The notes beneath the pieces are model-generated. The model saw nothing but the letters and a program-made list of their open reading frames with translations, was not told the origin of the DNA and did not search any database. A stretch of 64,000 bases of DNA from Pseudomonas sp. MH9.2 (GTDB lineage Bacteria > Pseudomonadota > Gammaproteobacteria > Pseudomonadales > Pseudomonadaceae): the NCBI RefSeq assembly GCF_034353875.1, contig NZ_CP133784.1, forward strand, positions 3,872,501 to 3,936,500, in the 5' to 3' direction. This document shows positions 1 to 9,310 of the stretch, one piece after another. Position numbers and translations under genes: made by a program. Positions within the stretch are counted from its first letter, which is position 1. Each line of letters opens with the position of its first letter.

Positions 1-2
1 TA

Positions 3-287
3 CCACCCGCCACCCAATTGTTCAGCGTGGTGTTACAGCTGAGCTTTGTTCATGCCGCCCCTTCGATGAGCTCGGTGTTAATCTCGTTTAAAACCGTAGA
101 ACCCATTGAGCCACAGTCATTCCTCCTGACATTCGACCCTGACCGAATCGTGGGCAACATCGCGGTTGCCTCCTACTCGGCCGAATTGTTGGATATTCGT
201 TACGCACAGTTTCGGGAGCCGTTCATTACGGCCCTTGGCGGCCGAAGGACGTCAATGATTCTGCGGCTTGAGGACACGGAACAATGA
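3..287 (+). CDS. unrecognised protein, C-terminal part (gene cut by window edge)
   Basis: The frame is open from the first complete codon of the window to a TGA at 285-287, so this is probably the 3' end of a longer gene; a TTG at 18 could start an 89-residue protein but has no clear ribosome binding site. The visible residues have no motif I recognise. The stop overlaps the ATG of the next gene by 4 bp (ATGA), which indicates translational coupling and a shared operon. Function unknown. Confidence 0.5.
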   Translation, partial: PPATQLFSVVLQLSFVHAAPSMSSVLISFKTVEPIEPQSFLLTFDPDRIVGNIAVASYSAELLDIRYAQFREPFITALGGRRTSMILRLEDTEQ

Positions 288-934
288 TGGCTAAGAACGC
301 TAGCGCTGCGTTGATAGGCAGCAGCCTGACATCATTTTATTCCGGGATGTCGGAGCAGGAGCGGCAAGATATCAAGGATTGCCTGTTGTACGCGGAGCTG
401 TATGCCAGTGAGAAATTTGACCGGCAACAGCTCTGGACAAGCTGGATGAATCGTTATCAGCGCGGATTGTTGAAGCTCGGGTTCACATTGACGGGTTTCA
501 TTGTGGAAAACCCGATACAGATTGAGTCCGCGCGGGATTTCGACCGGGTTACCTTCGACGCGATGAGCAAGGTCGGGTCAGCTCATCTTGTCGAGCTTGC
601 GCAGACCTCGTTCAATGCCATGAAAACCAATGAGCATGCAAAGGTGTTTCTGGACAGTTGGTTCAGTACCGGACGCTCGGAAAGCTTTCAGGTTGTGCCC
701 TGTGAAAATCTGCCCTCGGGAGAGTTACAGGTTCTGGTCTGTGGGCTGAATATGACCTCTCGCGTTGTGGTGGAGGGATCATTTTTTTGGAAGAACATCA
801 ACTCGGAGATGACTGTCCGAATCAACGGTGGCAGCTTTGCGTTCAACAGCACTGCCTATGTTGAACACAGGGGGCGCGTGAGGAATGAGTTGGGCGACCA
901 GGCCAAACGCTACATCACTGAAATAGAACTTTAG
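284..934 (+). CDS. unrecognised 216-residue protein
   Basis: Starts at an ATG overlapping the previous stop; GAGG lies about nine bases upstream of 284, and an ATG at 287 is an alternative start. The protein has no signal peptide or membrane segment. The N-terminal half looks helical and polar, with a W-x2-W-x3-Y pattern near residues 47-56. The C-terminal half looks beta-rich. I do not recognise the family. Being coupled to the partial upstream gene, it probably works with that product. It ends 21 bp before the convergent marC stop. Confidence 0.6.
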   Translation: MMAKNASAALIGSSLTSFYSGMSEQERQDIKDCLLYAELYASEKFDRQQLWTSWMNRYQRGLLKLGFTLTGFIVENPIQIESARDFDRVTFDAMSKVGSAHLVELAQTSFNAMKTNEHAKVFLDSWFSTGRSESFQVVPCENLPSGELQVLVCGLNMTSRVVVEGSFFWKNINSEMTVRINGGSFAFNSTAYVEHRGRVRNELGDQAKRYITEIEL

Positions 935-955
935 CGCGGTGGCAGGCTGGCTTCA

Positions 956-1552
956 CTACGGCACCAGGTACCCCTTCACCCCGGTAAAGATTATTTGCGC
1001 CGCCAGTGCGCACACGAACAAGCCCATCAACCGACTGACGATCTGCAGGCCTTGATCGCCGAGAATGCGTTCAATGCGGTTGGAGAGGTACAGCACAATC
1101 CCGACGGTGAGGCTGGCAAGGGCGATGCTGAGGATCGCGGTGACCTTGTCGTCCCAGTGTGGCTGGCTGACGCCCATGACCAGCAAGGCGCCGATGGTGC
1201 CGGGGCCAACAGTCAGGGGAATGGTCAGCGGCACGATGGTCACGTCTTGCTGAACGTTGTCGGTCTGGACTGCGGATTTACCTTGAGCCATGCCCAATGC
1301 CGAGATGAACAACACACTGCCGGCGCCAATGCGGAACGCATCCACGGTGATGCCGAACACGGTAAAAATCGCCCGCCCGAACAGGTACAGCAGAACACTT
1401 GAAACGAGCGTGGCCAGCGCGACTTTCCACGCCAGGCGACGACGTTCCTTGCTGGAATAACCACGGGTCAGGCTGATAAAGCAGGACAGGACGAAGAACG
1501 GGCTATAGAGCACCAACATCTTCAAATAAACGCTGAACAACACGTGGAGCAT
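956..1552 (-). CDS. MarC family integral membrane protein (UPF0056)
   Basis: A 198-residue inner-membrane protein with about six hydrophobic segments, first one near residues 8-28. The motif TIPLTVGPGTIGALLVMG in the middle is the family signature around the conserved T-x-GPGT stretch. Length matches MarC/YhgN proteins (about 200 residues). The family is annotated as NAAT-type transporters, but substrate and function are not established; MarC itself is not needed for multidrug resistance. It is monocistronic here, convergent with the unknown pair to its left and followed on the right by the 3' end of retS. Confidence 0.88.
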   Translation of the reverse strand: MLHVLFSVYLKMLVLYSPFFVLSCFISLTRGYSSKERRRLAWKVALATLVSSVLLYLFGRAIFTVFGITVDAFRIGAGSVLFISALGMAQGKSAVQTDNVQQDVTIVPLTIPLTVGPGTIGALLVMGVSQPHWDDKVTAILSIALASLTVGIVLYLSNRIERILGDQGLQIVSRLMGLFVCALAAQIIFTGVKGYLVP

Positions 1553-1652
1553 GGTTTTAGCTCGCCCGACAGGTGAATGACGAAAAGAAGTCTATCAGGC
1601 GGCGCATGCCGTCTTGTGGAGGAATATCAGTTTCATTTGCGCGTGGGTGAAA

Positions 1653-4424
1653 TCAGCCGGTTTGGGTCTGAGCCTGACGTTGCTCGCGTTTGGCGACCCA
1701 GTGTTCAATCAGCTCGCGCAATTGCGACAGCTCTACGGGTTTGGCCATGTGTCCGTCCATGCCTGCTTGAACGGCGCGCTCTTTATGCTCCGTCAGGATA
1801 TGCGCGGTCAGTGCGACTACCGGCGTGCGTATTCGTTGATTACCGACTTCCCAAGCGCGCAGCTGTTGGGTGGCGGAAAACCCGTCAAGGATCGGCATCT
1901 CGCAGTCCATCAACACCAGGTCATAGTGTTGGGCCTTCATCGCGATCAGTGCTTCTTCGCCGTTGCTGGCGGTGTCCGGTTGGAGGTTGAGTTTGCCGAG
2001 CATGCCGCGAATCACTTTGGTCGAGATGCTGTTGTCTTCGGCAACGAGGATGCGGAAATCGCTCGGGACGCTGATGGGCTTGCTGGCAGCGGACGGCAAA
2101 CTGAGCGGGGACGTGCCCTTATTGCGCTGGTTGAGTTCGTCGGCCAGGGTCGTCTTGAGCGTATAGCCCGCTACCGGTTTGGCCAGGATGCGTTTGATGC
2201 CGGCGTTGCGTGCGATGATTTTGCTCGGCGCGTTACTGATGCCAGTGAGCATGATCAACAGGATGTCGTGGTTCAGGCTTGGGTCTTCCTTGATCTTGGC
2301 TGCCAGTTGCATCCCGGTCATGCCGGGCATGTTCTGGTCGAGCAGGACAGCGTCGAAATAATCACGCAGATGCGCCTTGGTCCGCAGCAGTGCCAGCGCT
2401 TCCTTGCCCGACGGCACGGCACTGACATTCAAGCCCCAGGCGCTGCATTGCTGCACCAGGACTTTGCGGCAGGTGTCATTGTCGTCTACCACCAACACAC
2501 GGGCGCCCTTGAGCGAACTATCGAGGTCTGTGGTGGGTTGTTCCAGTCGATCCGGGTCCAGCGGCAACGTGAGCCAGAGCGTACTGCCCTGATTGGTGCC
2601 GCTCTGGATGCCGAATTCACCGTGCATCAGCATGATCAATTGCCGGGCAATCGCCAGCCCCAGGTTGCCGCCGAGCTTGGTGCTGGAGAGGAAATTCTTG
2701 CTGTGCAATTCGGTGTGCAGCAGCGCGTCGCGCTCCTTGACCGCCAAGGGCTCGCCGCTGTCTTGCACGGCAATCCGCAGGCGCGGTTTGCCGCTGCGCG
2801 AATCCAGTGCAACCACCAGCAGAACCTCGCCCTGGTCGGTTTTCTTCAGGGCATTTTCCAGCAGGCTGAGTAACGTTTGGCGGAGGCGCGTAGGGTCGCC
2901 GCTGATCACGCGCGGGACCTGTGGTTGAATAAAACTGATCAGTTCGACGTTCTGCTGTTCGGCTTTGGCCCGGAAGATATTCAGGCAGTCCTCGAGCAGT
3001 GCGTTGAGGTCGAACTGCACATCATCGAGCTCGATTTGTCCGGACTCGAGCTTGGTGATGTCGAGAATCTCGTTGATCAGCGTCAGCAGCTCATTCCCGG
3101 CGCTGTGGATGGTCTGTACGTAATCACGCTGCTTGACTGAAAGCGGCGTGCCCAGCAGCAGCTCGGTCATGCCCAGCACGCCATTCATCGGGGTGCGGAT
3201 TTCGTGGCTGAGCTTCGCCAGAAACTCGGCCTTGGCATTGATTTCGGCGGTGCTGGCGGCCAGATCGCGGCTGGCGCTGAAGTTATCTTCGGTGATGCTG
3301 CGATGACGCTCGCTGAGGGCAATACTCATCAGCAGCCCCGCGATACAGAACACACCCAGCAGGGTAATGATCAGCCATTGCGGGGCGATCAGAGTCAGAC
3401 GGAGCAAGGCTGGCAGAATCACCAGGCAACCCAGATTGAACACGACCATCGCCAGGACAAATAGCCGGGCAGGGCTGTAACCCTTGTGCCAGTGGCAGGA
3501 GGCAACAAACAGGATGCTCAGGCTCGCCAGCGCCACCACGCCAAAGGTGATGATATTCAGGGGCAGGGCATCGACGAACAATACCAATAGGCCACACAGC
3601 CCGATGACCAGCATGTCGGCCAGCAAAAAACGGTTCAGGCGTCTGGACCGCCGAGGCGCGAAAAATCGATAAGCGAACATCAGGCCGCTCAGAGCCGCAA
3701 GGATCAATGCCAGGTATGCACCGGGTGTCTGCGCCAGGTGCCTGTTGGGCAGCCAGGGTGCCAGCAGATTCAGGAGCAGCAGCGCACTCAAGGCCAGCAT
3801 CGCCTCACAGGCCCCCAGCCACAGGCTACTTTGTGCGCGAGTGTGGGCGAAGCGCGTGATGTTTTGCAGGACCAACATTGCCAGGCAGCCGAGGAACAGG
3901 CCAAGCAACAACGGCTGCCGCTCGTCTGCCGCGCTGGCTATCGCCGATTGCAGGGTGATGTTGGGGCGCAATTTCTGTTCTGACACCGAGCGCAGGTAGA
4001 TGTCCAGTGGGACATTGCTTTGTGGCAGTGGCAGGAGGAAGTCGGTGGAGGGTGGCAATTTGTTATCGCGCGGTATGTTATTACCGGCACGTGAGTGGCT
4101 GATCAGTGTGTTGCCGTCAAGCACGTACAGGTCCAGGCTAGCCAGGTCGGGCGCGAAGATGCGCAGCAGTTGTTCGTGATCGTCGGGTTGCAGGCGATAG
4201 TGCAGCCAGACTGCGCTGTTGCGGTCACCTGCGCTGACTTGATCGAGCTCGATTGGACTGAATTGATTCGAGTAGCGCGCCGAATGGACATCGCTTAATT
4301 GCAGGTCGGCCTTTTCATCAAGCAATGTAGACCAGCCACCGCCTTGCTCGGCGTAAGCCGGGGGCATGCAGAGCAGGGTCAGCAGACTGACAGTGAAACC
4401 TATGGCGATCCTGAGCCAGCGCAC
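1653..4424 (-). CDS. retS: hybrid sensor histidine kinase RetS
   Basis: 923 residues. Order: signal peptide about 1-25, periplasmic 7TMR-DISMED2 domain about 30-160, seven-helix 7TMR-DISM region about 170-370, HisKA with LSHEIRTPMNG (His407), HATPase about 505-622, and two receiver domains with Asp696 (LLDQNMPG) and Asp840 (LMDCEMPILDG). This architecture and the position next to purD match RetS (PA4856), the inner-membrane kinase that binds GacS and blocks the Gac/Rsm cascade, favouring motility over biofilm and T6SS. The G1 box reads DSGEP instead of D-x-G-x-G, while the G2-like LGGNLGLAI is kept, in line with an atypical kinase core. A different DISM hybrid kinase is possible, but synteny argues for RetS. 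Confidence 0.9.
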   Translation of the reverse strand: MRWLRIAIGFTVSLLTLLCMPPAYAEQGGGWSTLLDEKADLQLSDVHSARYSNQFSPIELDQVSAGDRNSAVWLHYRLQPDDHEQLLRIFAPDLASLDLYVLDGNTLISHSRAGNNIPRDNKLPPSTDFLLPLPQSNVPLDIYLRSVSEQKLRPNITLQSAIASAADERQPLLLGLFLGCLAMLVLQNITRFAHTRAQSSLWLGACEAMLALSALLLLNLLAPWLPNRHLAQTPGAYLALILAALSGLMFAYRFFAPRRSRRLNRFLLADMLVIGLCGLLVLFVDALPLNIITFGVVALASLSILFVASCHWHKGYSPARLFVLAMVVFNLGCLVILPALLRLTLIAPQWLIITLLGVFCIAGLLMSIALSERHRSITEDNFSASRDLAASTAEINAKAEFLAKLSHEIRTPMNGVLGMTELLLGTPLSVKQRDYVQTIHSAGNELLTLINEILDITKLESGQIELDDVQFDLNALLEDCLNIFRAKAEQQNVELISFIQPQVPRVISGDPTRLRQTLLSLLENALKKTDQGEVLLVVALDSRSGKPRLRIAVQDSGEPLAVKERDALLHTELHSKNFLSSTKLGGNLGLAIARQLIMLMHGEFGIQSGTNQGSTLWLTLPLDPDRLEQPTTDLDSSLKGARVLVVDDNDTCRKVLVQQCSAWGLNVSAVPSGKEALALLRTKAHLRDYFDAVLLDQNMPGMTGMQLAAKIKEDPSLNHDILLIMLTGISNAPSKIIARNAGIKRILAKPVAGYTLKTTLADELNQRNKGTSPLSLPSAASKPISVPSDFRILVAEDNSISTKVIRGMLGKLNLQPDTASNGEEALIAMKAQHYDLVLMDCEMPILDGFSATQQLRAWEVGNQRIRTPVVALTAHILTEHKERAVQAGMDGHMAKPVELSQLRELIEHWVAKREQRQAQTQTG

Positions 4425-4470
4425 GGCGAAATCCCTTCGTAGGTGAATGCCAGATAACTATGCGCGGGGC

Positions 4471-4510
4471 TGGAATAAACAGGCAAGCACCTGCTGATAG
4501 GTGCCTGCCT
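4471..4510 (-). terminator. rho-independent terminator after purD
   Basis: On the minus strand a 12-bp stem (AGGCAGGCACCT against AGGTGCTTGCCT, one G-T pair) with a 6-base loop at 4510-4481 follows the purD stop at 4527. It is followed by a T-rich run GTTTATTCC. It separates purD from retS. Confidence 0.65.
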
Positions 4511-4526
4511 GGCTGGCCGTCTAGCC

Positions 4527-5822
4527 TTATTCCAGGTCTTCACCACGCTCGCGAGCAATGGCACGGTAGCCAATGTCGTTGCGATAGAAACAACCTTCCC
4601 AATCAATTTCAGCCGCCAGTCGGTAAGCGTGCTCCTGGGCGCTCGCTACGCTTTCACCTAGCGCGGTGGCACACAGGACACGCCCGCCGGACGTCACGAC
4701 TTGACCATCCTTCAATGCTGTACCTGCGTGGAATACTTTGCCAGGCAAACCCGCTGCAGCGTCCAGACCTTTTATCACGGCATCTTTGGCGTAATCGCCT
4801 GGGTATCCGCCGGCGGCCAGCACGACGCCCAGACTCGGACGCGGGTCCCACTGAGCTTCAACTTTGTCCAGCGCTTGCGCCAGAGCGGCCTCGATCAGTA
4901 GCACCAGGCTCGATTGCAGACGCAACATCACCGGTTGGGTTTCCGGATCGCCAAAGCGGCAATTGAATTCGATGACCTTCGGATTGCCTGCTTTGTCGAT
5001 CATCAGCCCAGCATAGAGGAAACCGGTGTAAACGTTGCCTTCCTCAGCCATGCCCCGGACAGTCGGCCATATGACCAGGTCCATGACACGTTGGTGGACC
5101 TGTGCAGTCACCACCGGGGCCGGGGAGTAAGCACCCATGCCGCCGGTATTCGGGCCGCTGTCGCCGTCGCCGACGCGCTTGTGATCCTGACTGGTGGCCA
5201 TTGGCAATACGTTCTTGCCGTCGACCATCACAATAAAGCTGGCCTCTTCGCCATCGAGGAACTCTTCGATGACTACCCGCGAACCGGCTTCGCCAAACGC
5301 GTTGCCAGCGAGCATGTCGCGCACAGCGTCTTCGGCTTCAGTCAGCGTCATGGCAACAATGACGCCTTTGCCTGCCGCCAGGCCGTCTGCCTTGATCACG
5401 ATCGGTGCGCCGGTTTTTTGCAGATAAGCCAACGCAGGCTCGACCTCGGTGAAGGTCTCATAATCCGCTGTCGGGATCTTGTGGCGGGCGAGGAAATCTT
5501 TGGTGAAGGCTTTCGAACCTTCCAGCTGCGCGGCACCTGCGGTCGGACCGAAGCAGTCCAGGCCACGGGCACGGAACAGATCTACGACGCCCGCGACCAG
5601 TGGCACTTCCGGGCCAACGATGGTCAGGGACACGTTCTTTTGTGCAAAATCTGCAAGCTGCTCAAGGGCCAGCACGTCGATGGCGACGTTTTCGCACTTG
5701 GCTTCAGTCGCGGTCCCGGCATTGCCCGGTGCCACGAAAACTTTCACGACACGCGGGTCCTGTGCGACTTTCCACGCCAGGGCGTGTTCACGGCCACCGC
5801 TGCCAATGATCAAAACATTCAT
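4527..5822 (-). CDS. purD: phosphoribosylamine-glycine ligase (GARS)
   Basis: 431 residues from the ATG at 5822, which has GAGG about ten bases upstream; the frame stays open further upstream but the N-terminus MNVLIIGSGGREHALAWK is the conserved PurD start. ATP-grasp enzyme of de novo purine synthesis: 5-phosphoribosylamine + glycine + ATP gives GAR. Visible features are the N-terminal dinucleotide-like GSGGREHA loop, the ATP-grasp stretch around IVIKADGLAAGKGV, GGMGAYSPAP, and the metal-binding EFNCRFGDPETQ. Length is close to the E. coli enzyme (429). It lies 106 bp after purH in the same direction and is probably co-transcribed with it. Confidence 0.97.
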   Translation of the reverse strand: MNVLIIGSGGREHALAWKVAQDPRVVKVFVAPGNAGTATEAKCENVAIDVLALEQLADFAQKNVSLTIVGPEVPLVAGVVDLFRARGLDCFGPTAGAAQLEGSKAFTKDFLARHKIPTADYETFTEVEPALAYLQKTGAPIVIKADGLAAGKGVIVAMTLTEAEDAVRDMLAGNAFGEAGSRVVIEEFLDGEEASFIVMVDGKNVLPMATSQDHKRVGDGDSGPNTGGMGAYSPAPVVTAQVHQRVMDLVIWPTVRGMAEEGNVYTGFLYAGLMIDKAGNPKVIEFNCRFGDPETQPVMLRLQSSLVLLIEAALAQALDKVEAQWDPRPSLGVVLAAGGYPGDYAKDAVIKGLDAAAGLPGKVFHAGTALKDGQVVTSGGRVLCATALGESVASAQEHAYRLAAEIDWEGCFYRNDIGYRAIARERGEDLE

Positions 5823-5887
5823 TTCAAAAACCTCGATGACGCTGAATTCTGTTTTAGAACCTAAAGCGCTTTTCGCCGTAGGAGGTC

Positions 5888-5915
5888 GCACTGAAGCACA
5901 TACCTGCTTCAGTGC
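5888..5915. other. perfect hairpin between purH and purD
   Basis: An 11-bp perfect inverted repeat (GCACTGAAGCA / TGCTTCAGTGC) with a 6-base loop sits in the purH-purD spacer, 13 bp after the purH stop. No T-run follows on the minus strand, so it is more likely an mRNA-stabilising or processing hairpin, or a partial terminator, than a full intrinsic terminator. Confidence 0.45.
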
Positions 5916-5928
5916 GGCCGCTGCCAAG

Positions 5929-7536
5929 TTAGTGGCGGAAATGGCGCATGCCGGTGAACACCATCGCAATCCCGGCTTCATCGGCTGCGGCGATCACTTC
6001 GTTGTCGCGCATCGAGCCACCTGGCTGGATGACGGCAGTGATCCCAGCCTTGGCTGCGTTGTCGATGCCGTCACGGAACGGGAAAAACGCATCCGATGCC
6101 ATGACCGCGCCCTGTACTTGCAGGCCAGCGTGTTCAGCTTTGATCGCGGCGATGCGTGCAGAGTTTACGCGGCTCATCTGGCCAGCGCCGACGCCGATGG
6201 TCTGACGATTCTTGGCGTAGACGATGGCGTTGGACTTCACGTATTTGGCGACTTTCCAGGCGAAGATCAGGTCGTGGATTTCCTGTTCGGTCGGCGCGCG
6301 CTGGGTCACGACTTTCAGGTCGTCGCTGCCGATCATGCCGATGTCGCGGCTCTGCACCAGCAACCCGCCATTGACGCGTTTGAAGTCCCAGGCGGGCATG
6401 CGCTCGGCAGCCCATTGCCCGGTAGTCAGCAGGCGAACGTTGGCCTTGGTGGCAATAATGGCTTTTGCTTCGGCCGTTACGCTTGGCGCGATGATCACTT
6501 CGACGAACTGACGATCGACAATGGCCTTGGCTGTTTCAGCATCCAACTCGCGGTTGAAGGCGATGATGCCGCCGAAAGCCGATTCGGTGTCGGTGGCATA
6601 GGCCAGTTCATACGCCTGGCGAATGCCGCCTTCGTCGTCCGGGCTGACCGCGACGCCGCACGGGTTGGCGTGTTTGACGATGACACAGGCAGGCTTGACG
6701 AAGCTTTTCACGCATTCCAGCGCGGCATCGGTGTCGGCCACGTTGTTGAAGGACAGTTCCTTGCCTTGTAACTGGGTCGCCGTGGCGATGCTTACTTCGG
6801 CAGGGTGGGCTTCCACGTAGAACGCCGCGCTCTGATGCGGGTTCTCGCCATAGCGCATTTCTTGAGCCTTGATGAACTGGCTGTTGAACGTACGCGGGAA
6901 GGCGCTACGGCCTTCAGTGCTGAGGGTTTCGGCGCTCTGGTCGATGCTGCCCAGGTAGTTGGCGATCATGCCGTCGTAGGCGGCAGTATGCTCGAATGCC
7001 TTGAGCATCAGATCGAAACGCTGGGCGTACGTCAGGCCACCGGCCTTGAGGCTTTCCAGTACGTGGCTGTAGTCGCTGGCGTTGACCACGATGGCCACGT
7101 CTTTGTGGTTTTTGGCTGCCGAGCGAACCATGGTCGGGCCGCCGATATCGATGTTCTCGATAGCGGTCGGCAGGTCACAACCTGGCTTGGCGATGGTCGC
7201 TTCGAACGGGTAAAGGTTGACCGCAACCAGATCGATCGGCTTGATCCCGTGCTCGCTCATGATGGCGTCGTCGATACCGCGACGGCCAAGGATGCCGCCG
7301 TGGATTTTCGGGTGCAGGGTCTTGACCCGGCCATCCATCATTTCTGCGAAGCCGGTGTAATCAGCGACTTCTACCGCAGCAATACCATTGTCCTTGAGCA
7401 GCTTGAAGGTGCCGCCGGTGGAGAGGATCTCGACGCCCAGAGCGGTAAGCCCGCGCGCGAATTCGAGAATCCCGGTCTTGTCGGAGACGCTGATCAACGC
7501 GCGGCGGATTGGCAGGCGGGTAGTCTGGTCGGTCAT
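5929..7536 (-). CDS. purH: bifunctional AICAR transformylase / IMP cyclohydrolase
   Basis: 535 residues from ATG 7536, preceded by GGGAAT; an in-frame ATG at 7548 has no ribosome binding site. Catalyses the last two steps of IMP synthesis. The N-terminal MGS-like IMP cyclohydrolase domain (about 1-200) begins [20 protein letters not shown] and holds [23 protein letters not shown]. The C-terminal transformylase domain holds KHANPCGVA and ends with the [16 protein letters not shown] motif. Length equals that expected for pseudomonad PurH. It is first of a purH-purD pair and is separated from fis by a strong terminator. Confidence 0.97.
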   Translation of the reverse strand: MTDQTTRLPIRRALISVSDKTGILEFARGLTALGVEILSTGGTFKLLKDNGIAAVEVADYTGFAEMMDGRVKTLHPKIHGGILGRRGIDDAIMSEHGIKPIDLVAVNLYPFEATIAKPGCDLPTAIENIDIGGPTMVRSAAKNHKDVAIVVNASDYSHVLESLKAGGLTYAQRFDLMLKAFEHTAAYDGMIANYLGSIDQSAETLSTEGRSAFPRTFNSQFIKAQEMRYGENPHQSAAFYVEAHPAEVSIATATQLQGKELSFNNVADTDAALECVKSFVKPACVIVKHANPCGVAVSPDDEGGIRQAYELAYATDTESAFGGIIAFNRELDAETAKAIVDRQFVEVIIAPSVTAEAKAIIATKANVRLLTTGQWAAERMPAWDFKRVNGGLLVQSRDIGMIGSDDLKVVTQRAPTEQEIHDLIFAWKVAKYVKSNAIVYAKNRQTIGVGAGQMSRVNSARIAAIKAEHAGLQVQGAVMASDAFFPFRDGIDNAAKAGITAVIQPGGSMRDNEVIAAADEAGIAMVFTGMRHFRH

Positions 7537-7567
7537 TTCAATTCCCATCTAAAGCAAAGGAGTCAGC

Positions 7568-7599
7568 AAAAAAAGGCGACCCAATGAGGTGGGTCGCCT
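7568..7599 (-). terminator. rho-independent terminator of dusB-fis
   Basis: A 10-bp perfect stem (AGGCGACCCA / TGGGTCGCCT, 7574-7599) with a 6-base loop is followed on the minus strand by a run of seven T (plus-strand A at 7568-7574). It lies 17 bp beyond the fis stop. Confidence 0.88.
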
Positions 7600-7615
7600 C
7601 TTCTGTTTTAAATGC

Positions 7616-7936
7616 TTACAGCAGATCGTACTGCTTGAGTTTCTTGCGCAGGGTGCCGCGATTGAGGCCCAGTAATTCGGACGCTTTGGTCTGGTTACCC
7701 TTGACGTAGTTCATCACGCATTCGAGCAATGGCGCCTCGACTTCCGACAGCACGAGGTTGTACACATCCGTGACGGCAGCGCCTTCCAGGTGGGCGAAAT
7801 AATTGTGCAGCGCTTTCTCGACGCTCCCGCGCAGGGTTTGACCCTCTTCGCTCGGGGTGTTGAGGTGCTGTTTCAAATTGACGTTGTCGCTCACGGGTGT
7901 TGTTCCACTCACTAAAGTCTCGGTCATCATCGTCAT
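7616..7936 (-). CDS. fis: DNA-binding protein Fis
   Basis: 106 residues from ATG 7936, whose ATGA overlaps the dusB stop by 4 bp. Nucleoid-associated dimer that bends DNA and acts at rRNA promoters and recombination sites. The C-terminal helix-turn-helix [20 protein letters not shown] matches Fis; the core [17 protein letters not shown] is conserved. The N-terminal arm (about 1-30) is variable, as usual in pseudomonads. Coupling to dusB is the ancestral gammaproteobacterial arrangement. Confidence 0.97.
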   Translation of the reverse strand: MTMMTETLVSGTTPVSDNVNLKQHLNTPSEEGQTLRGSVEKALHNYFAHLEGAAVTDVYNLVLSEVEAPLLECVMNYVKGNQTKASELLGLNRGTLRKKLKQYDLL

Positions 7937-8946
7937 GCGGCCACCTCTTCTTCGTCCCTTGTTTCCGGGCTCTTGTAACGCTCGCTGAAAAAGTCGCGAA
8001 CGTTGGCGCACTGTGCTTCCGTATCTTCCAAACGATTGAAGTGGGCGCGAAACTCCCTGGCGCCCGGCAAGGTTGCGAGATACCAGCCGACATGCTTGCG
8101 CGCAATACGCACGCCCAGCACATCGCCATAGAAAGTGTGCAGCGCCGCCAGATGCTCAAGCAGGATGCGTTCCACCTCACTCAACTGCAGCGCCGGTAAT
8201 GTCTCGCCGGTGCGCAGGTAGTGTTCTATCTCGCGAAAAATCCATGGGCGCCCTTGGGCGGCCCGACCAATCAACAACCCGTCTGCACCGGTCGCCTGTA
8301 GCACGTACCGGGCTTTTGCCGGTGAATCGATATCGCCATTGGCGAAGACCGGGATCGACACTGCCTGTTTGATTTCGGCAATGGTGTCGTATTCGGCTTC
8401 GCCGGTGTACAGGTCTGCCCGGGTGCGGCCATGTACCGCCAGCGCCATTATTCCCGCCTGCTCGGCGATTTTCGCCACGGTCAGACCATTTTTGTTCGCC
8501 CGGTCCCAGCCGGTACGAATCTTCAAGGTGACCGGTACATCGACTGCAGCCACTACGGCCTGCAGGATCTCGCTCACTAGGTGTTCGTCTTTCAATAACG
8601 CAGAGCCGGCAGCCTTGTTGCAGACTTTTTTTGCCGGACAACCCATGTTGATATCAATAATCTGTGCGCCCATTTCGACATTGGCGCGTGCTGCATCCGC
8701 CAGCATCTGCGGGTCACCGCCGGCGATCTGTACCGAGCGTGGCTCGGGATCACCTTCGTGGATCATGCGCAGGCGCGATTTGCGACTGTTCCACAGGCTC
8801 ATGTCACTGGTGACCATTTCCGAAACCACCAGCCCCGCACCGAGTTGACGGCAGAGCTGACGAAAAGGCTGGTCCGTGACCCCGGCCATCGGGGCGAGAA
8901 TCAAGCCGTTTTGCAATGTATAGGGGCCGATACGTACCGCCGACAT
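7933..8946 (-). CDS. dusB: tRNA-dihydrouridine synthase B
   Basis: 337 residues. FMN-dependent enzyme reducing uridine to dihydrouridine in the D-loop of tRNA. N-terminal TIM barrel starts [15 protein letters not shown]. The catalytic Cys is in [11 protein letters not shown] (Cys103). Phosphate and FMN contacts are visible in the ANGDID and [16 protein letters not shown] segments. The C-terminal helical domain runs from about residue 245. The GRPWIF segment and operon with fis favour DusB over DusA or DusC. Confidence 0.95.
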   Translation of the reverse strand: MSAVRIGPYTLQNGLILAPMAGVTDQPFRQLCRQLGAGLVVSEMVTSDMSLWNSRKSRLRMIHEGDPEPRSVQIAGGDPQMLADAARANVEMGAQIIDINMGCPAKKVCNKAAGSALLKDEHLVSEILQAVVAAVDVPVTLKIRTGWDRANKNGLTVAKIAEQAGIMALAVHGRTRADLYTGEAEYDTIAEIKQAVSIPVFANGDIDSPAKARYVLQATGADGLLIGRAAQGRPWIFREIEHYLRTGETLPALQLSEVERILLEHLAALHTFYGDVLGVRIARKHVGWYLATLPGAREFRAHFNRLEDTEAQCANVRDFFSERYKSPETRDEEEVAA

Positions 8947-9310
8947 AGGTGTGCCTGTTGTGGGGCCGAATCAATGCATGTCATGTGGAAACGACTGCGG
9001 GCCTGGCACGCAACGGTTCCACACGGGCCTGCTCGGGTTCTGTCCGTTAAGTGCTTGCGCGACTTTTCAGACCGAACTCAGAGTGTGAAAAAGGGTTGGC
9101 ATGATACCCGCTCTCGATGACTGGATAAAGGCTGAATTGGATAAAATCTGAACAGTTATTTTCTTGTCGTTGACGGTTCGGTTTTCTGCCACGACGTCAT
9201 AAAAACGCCGTCAATCCCGGAAGGGTGAGCGCTTCATGCTCAAGCTTGAGGCTATCAGCCTTTTTTACCGGAGCGCTGCTGGCAGGCTGGGCTCTCCGGT
9301 CCGCGCGCGC
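8947..9310. other. intergenic region upstream of dusB
   Basis: 364 bp without a convincing gene. It must carry the dusB-fis promoter (minus strand). A short stem AGGCT/AGCCT followed by six T lies near 9250-9267 on the plus strand, and an imperfect inverted repeat (ACCGGAGC / GCTCTCCGGT) lies near 9268-9302. Neither fits as a terminator for the minus-strand gene ending at 9311. Nothing else was recognised. Confidence 0.4.

Noticed and set aside
1614..2873. Long open frame of 419 codons on the plus strand
   Set aside because: It is antisense to retS, in a high-GC region where opposite frames stay open; no family features or ribosome binding site.
4914..5864. 316-codon open frame on the plus strand
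   Set aside because: Antisense to purD, which is complete and conserved.
9268..9302. Inverted repeat as terminator of the zinc-ribbon gene
   Set aside because: The T-run is on the wrong side for minus-strand transcription.
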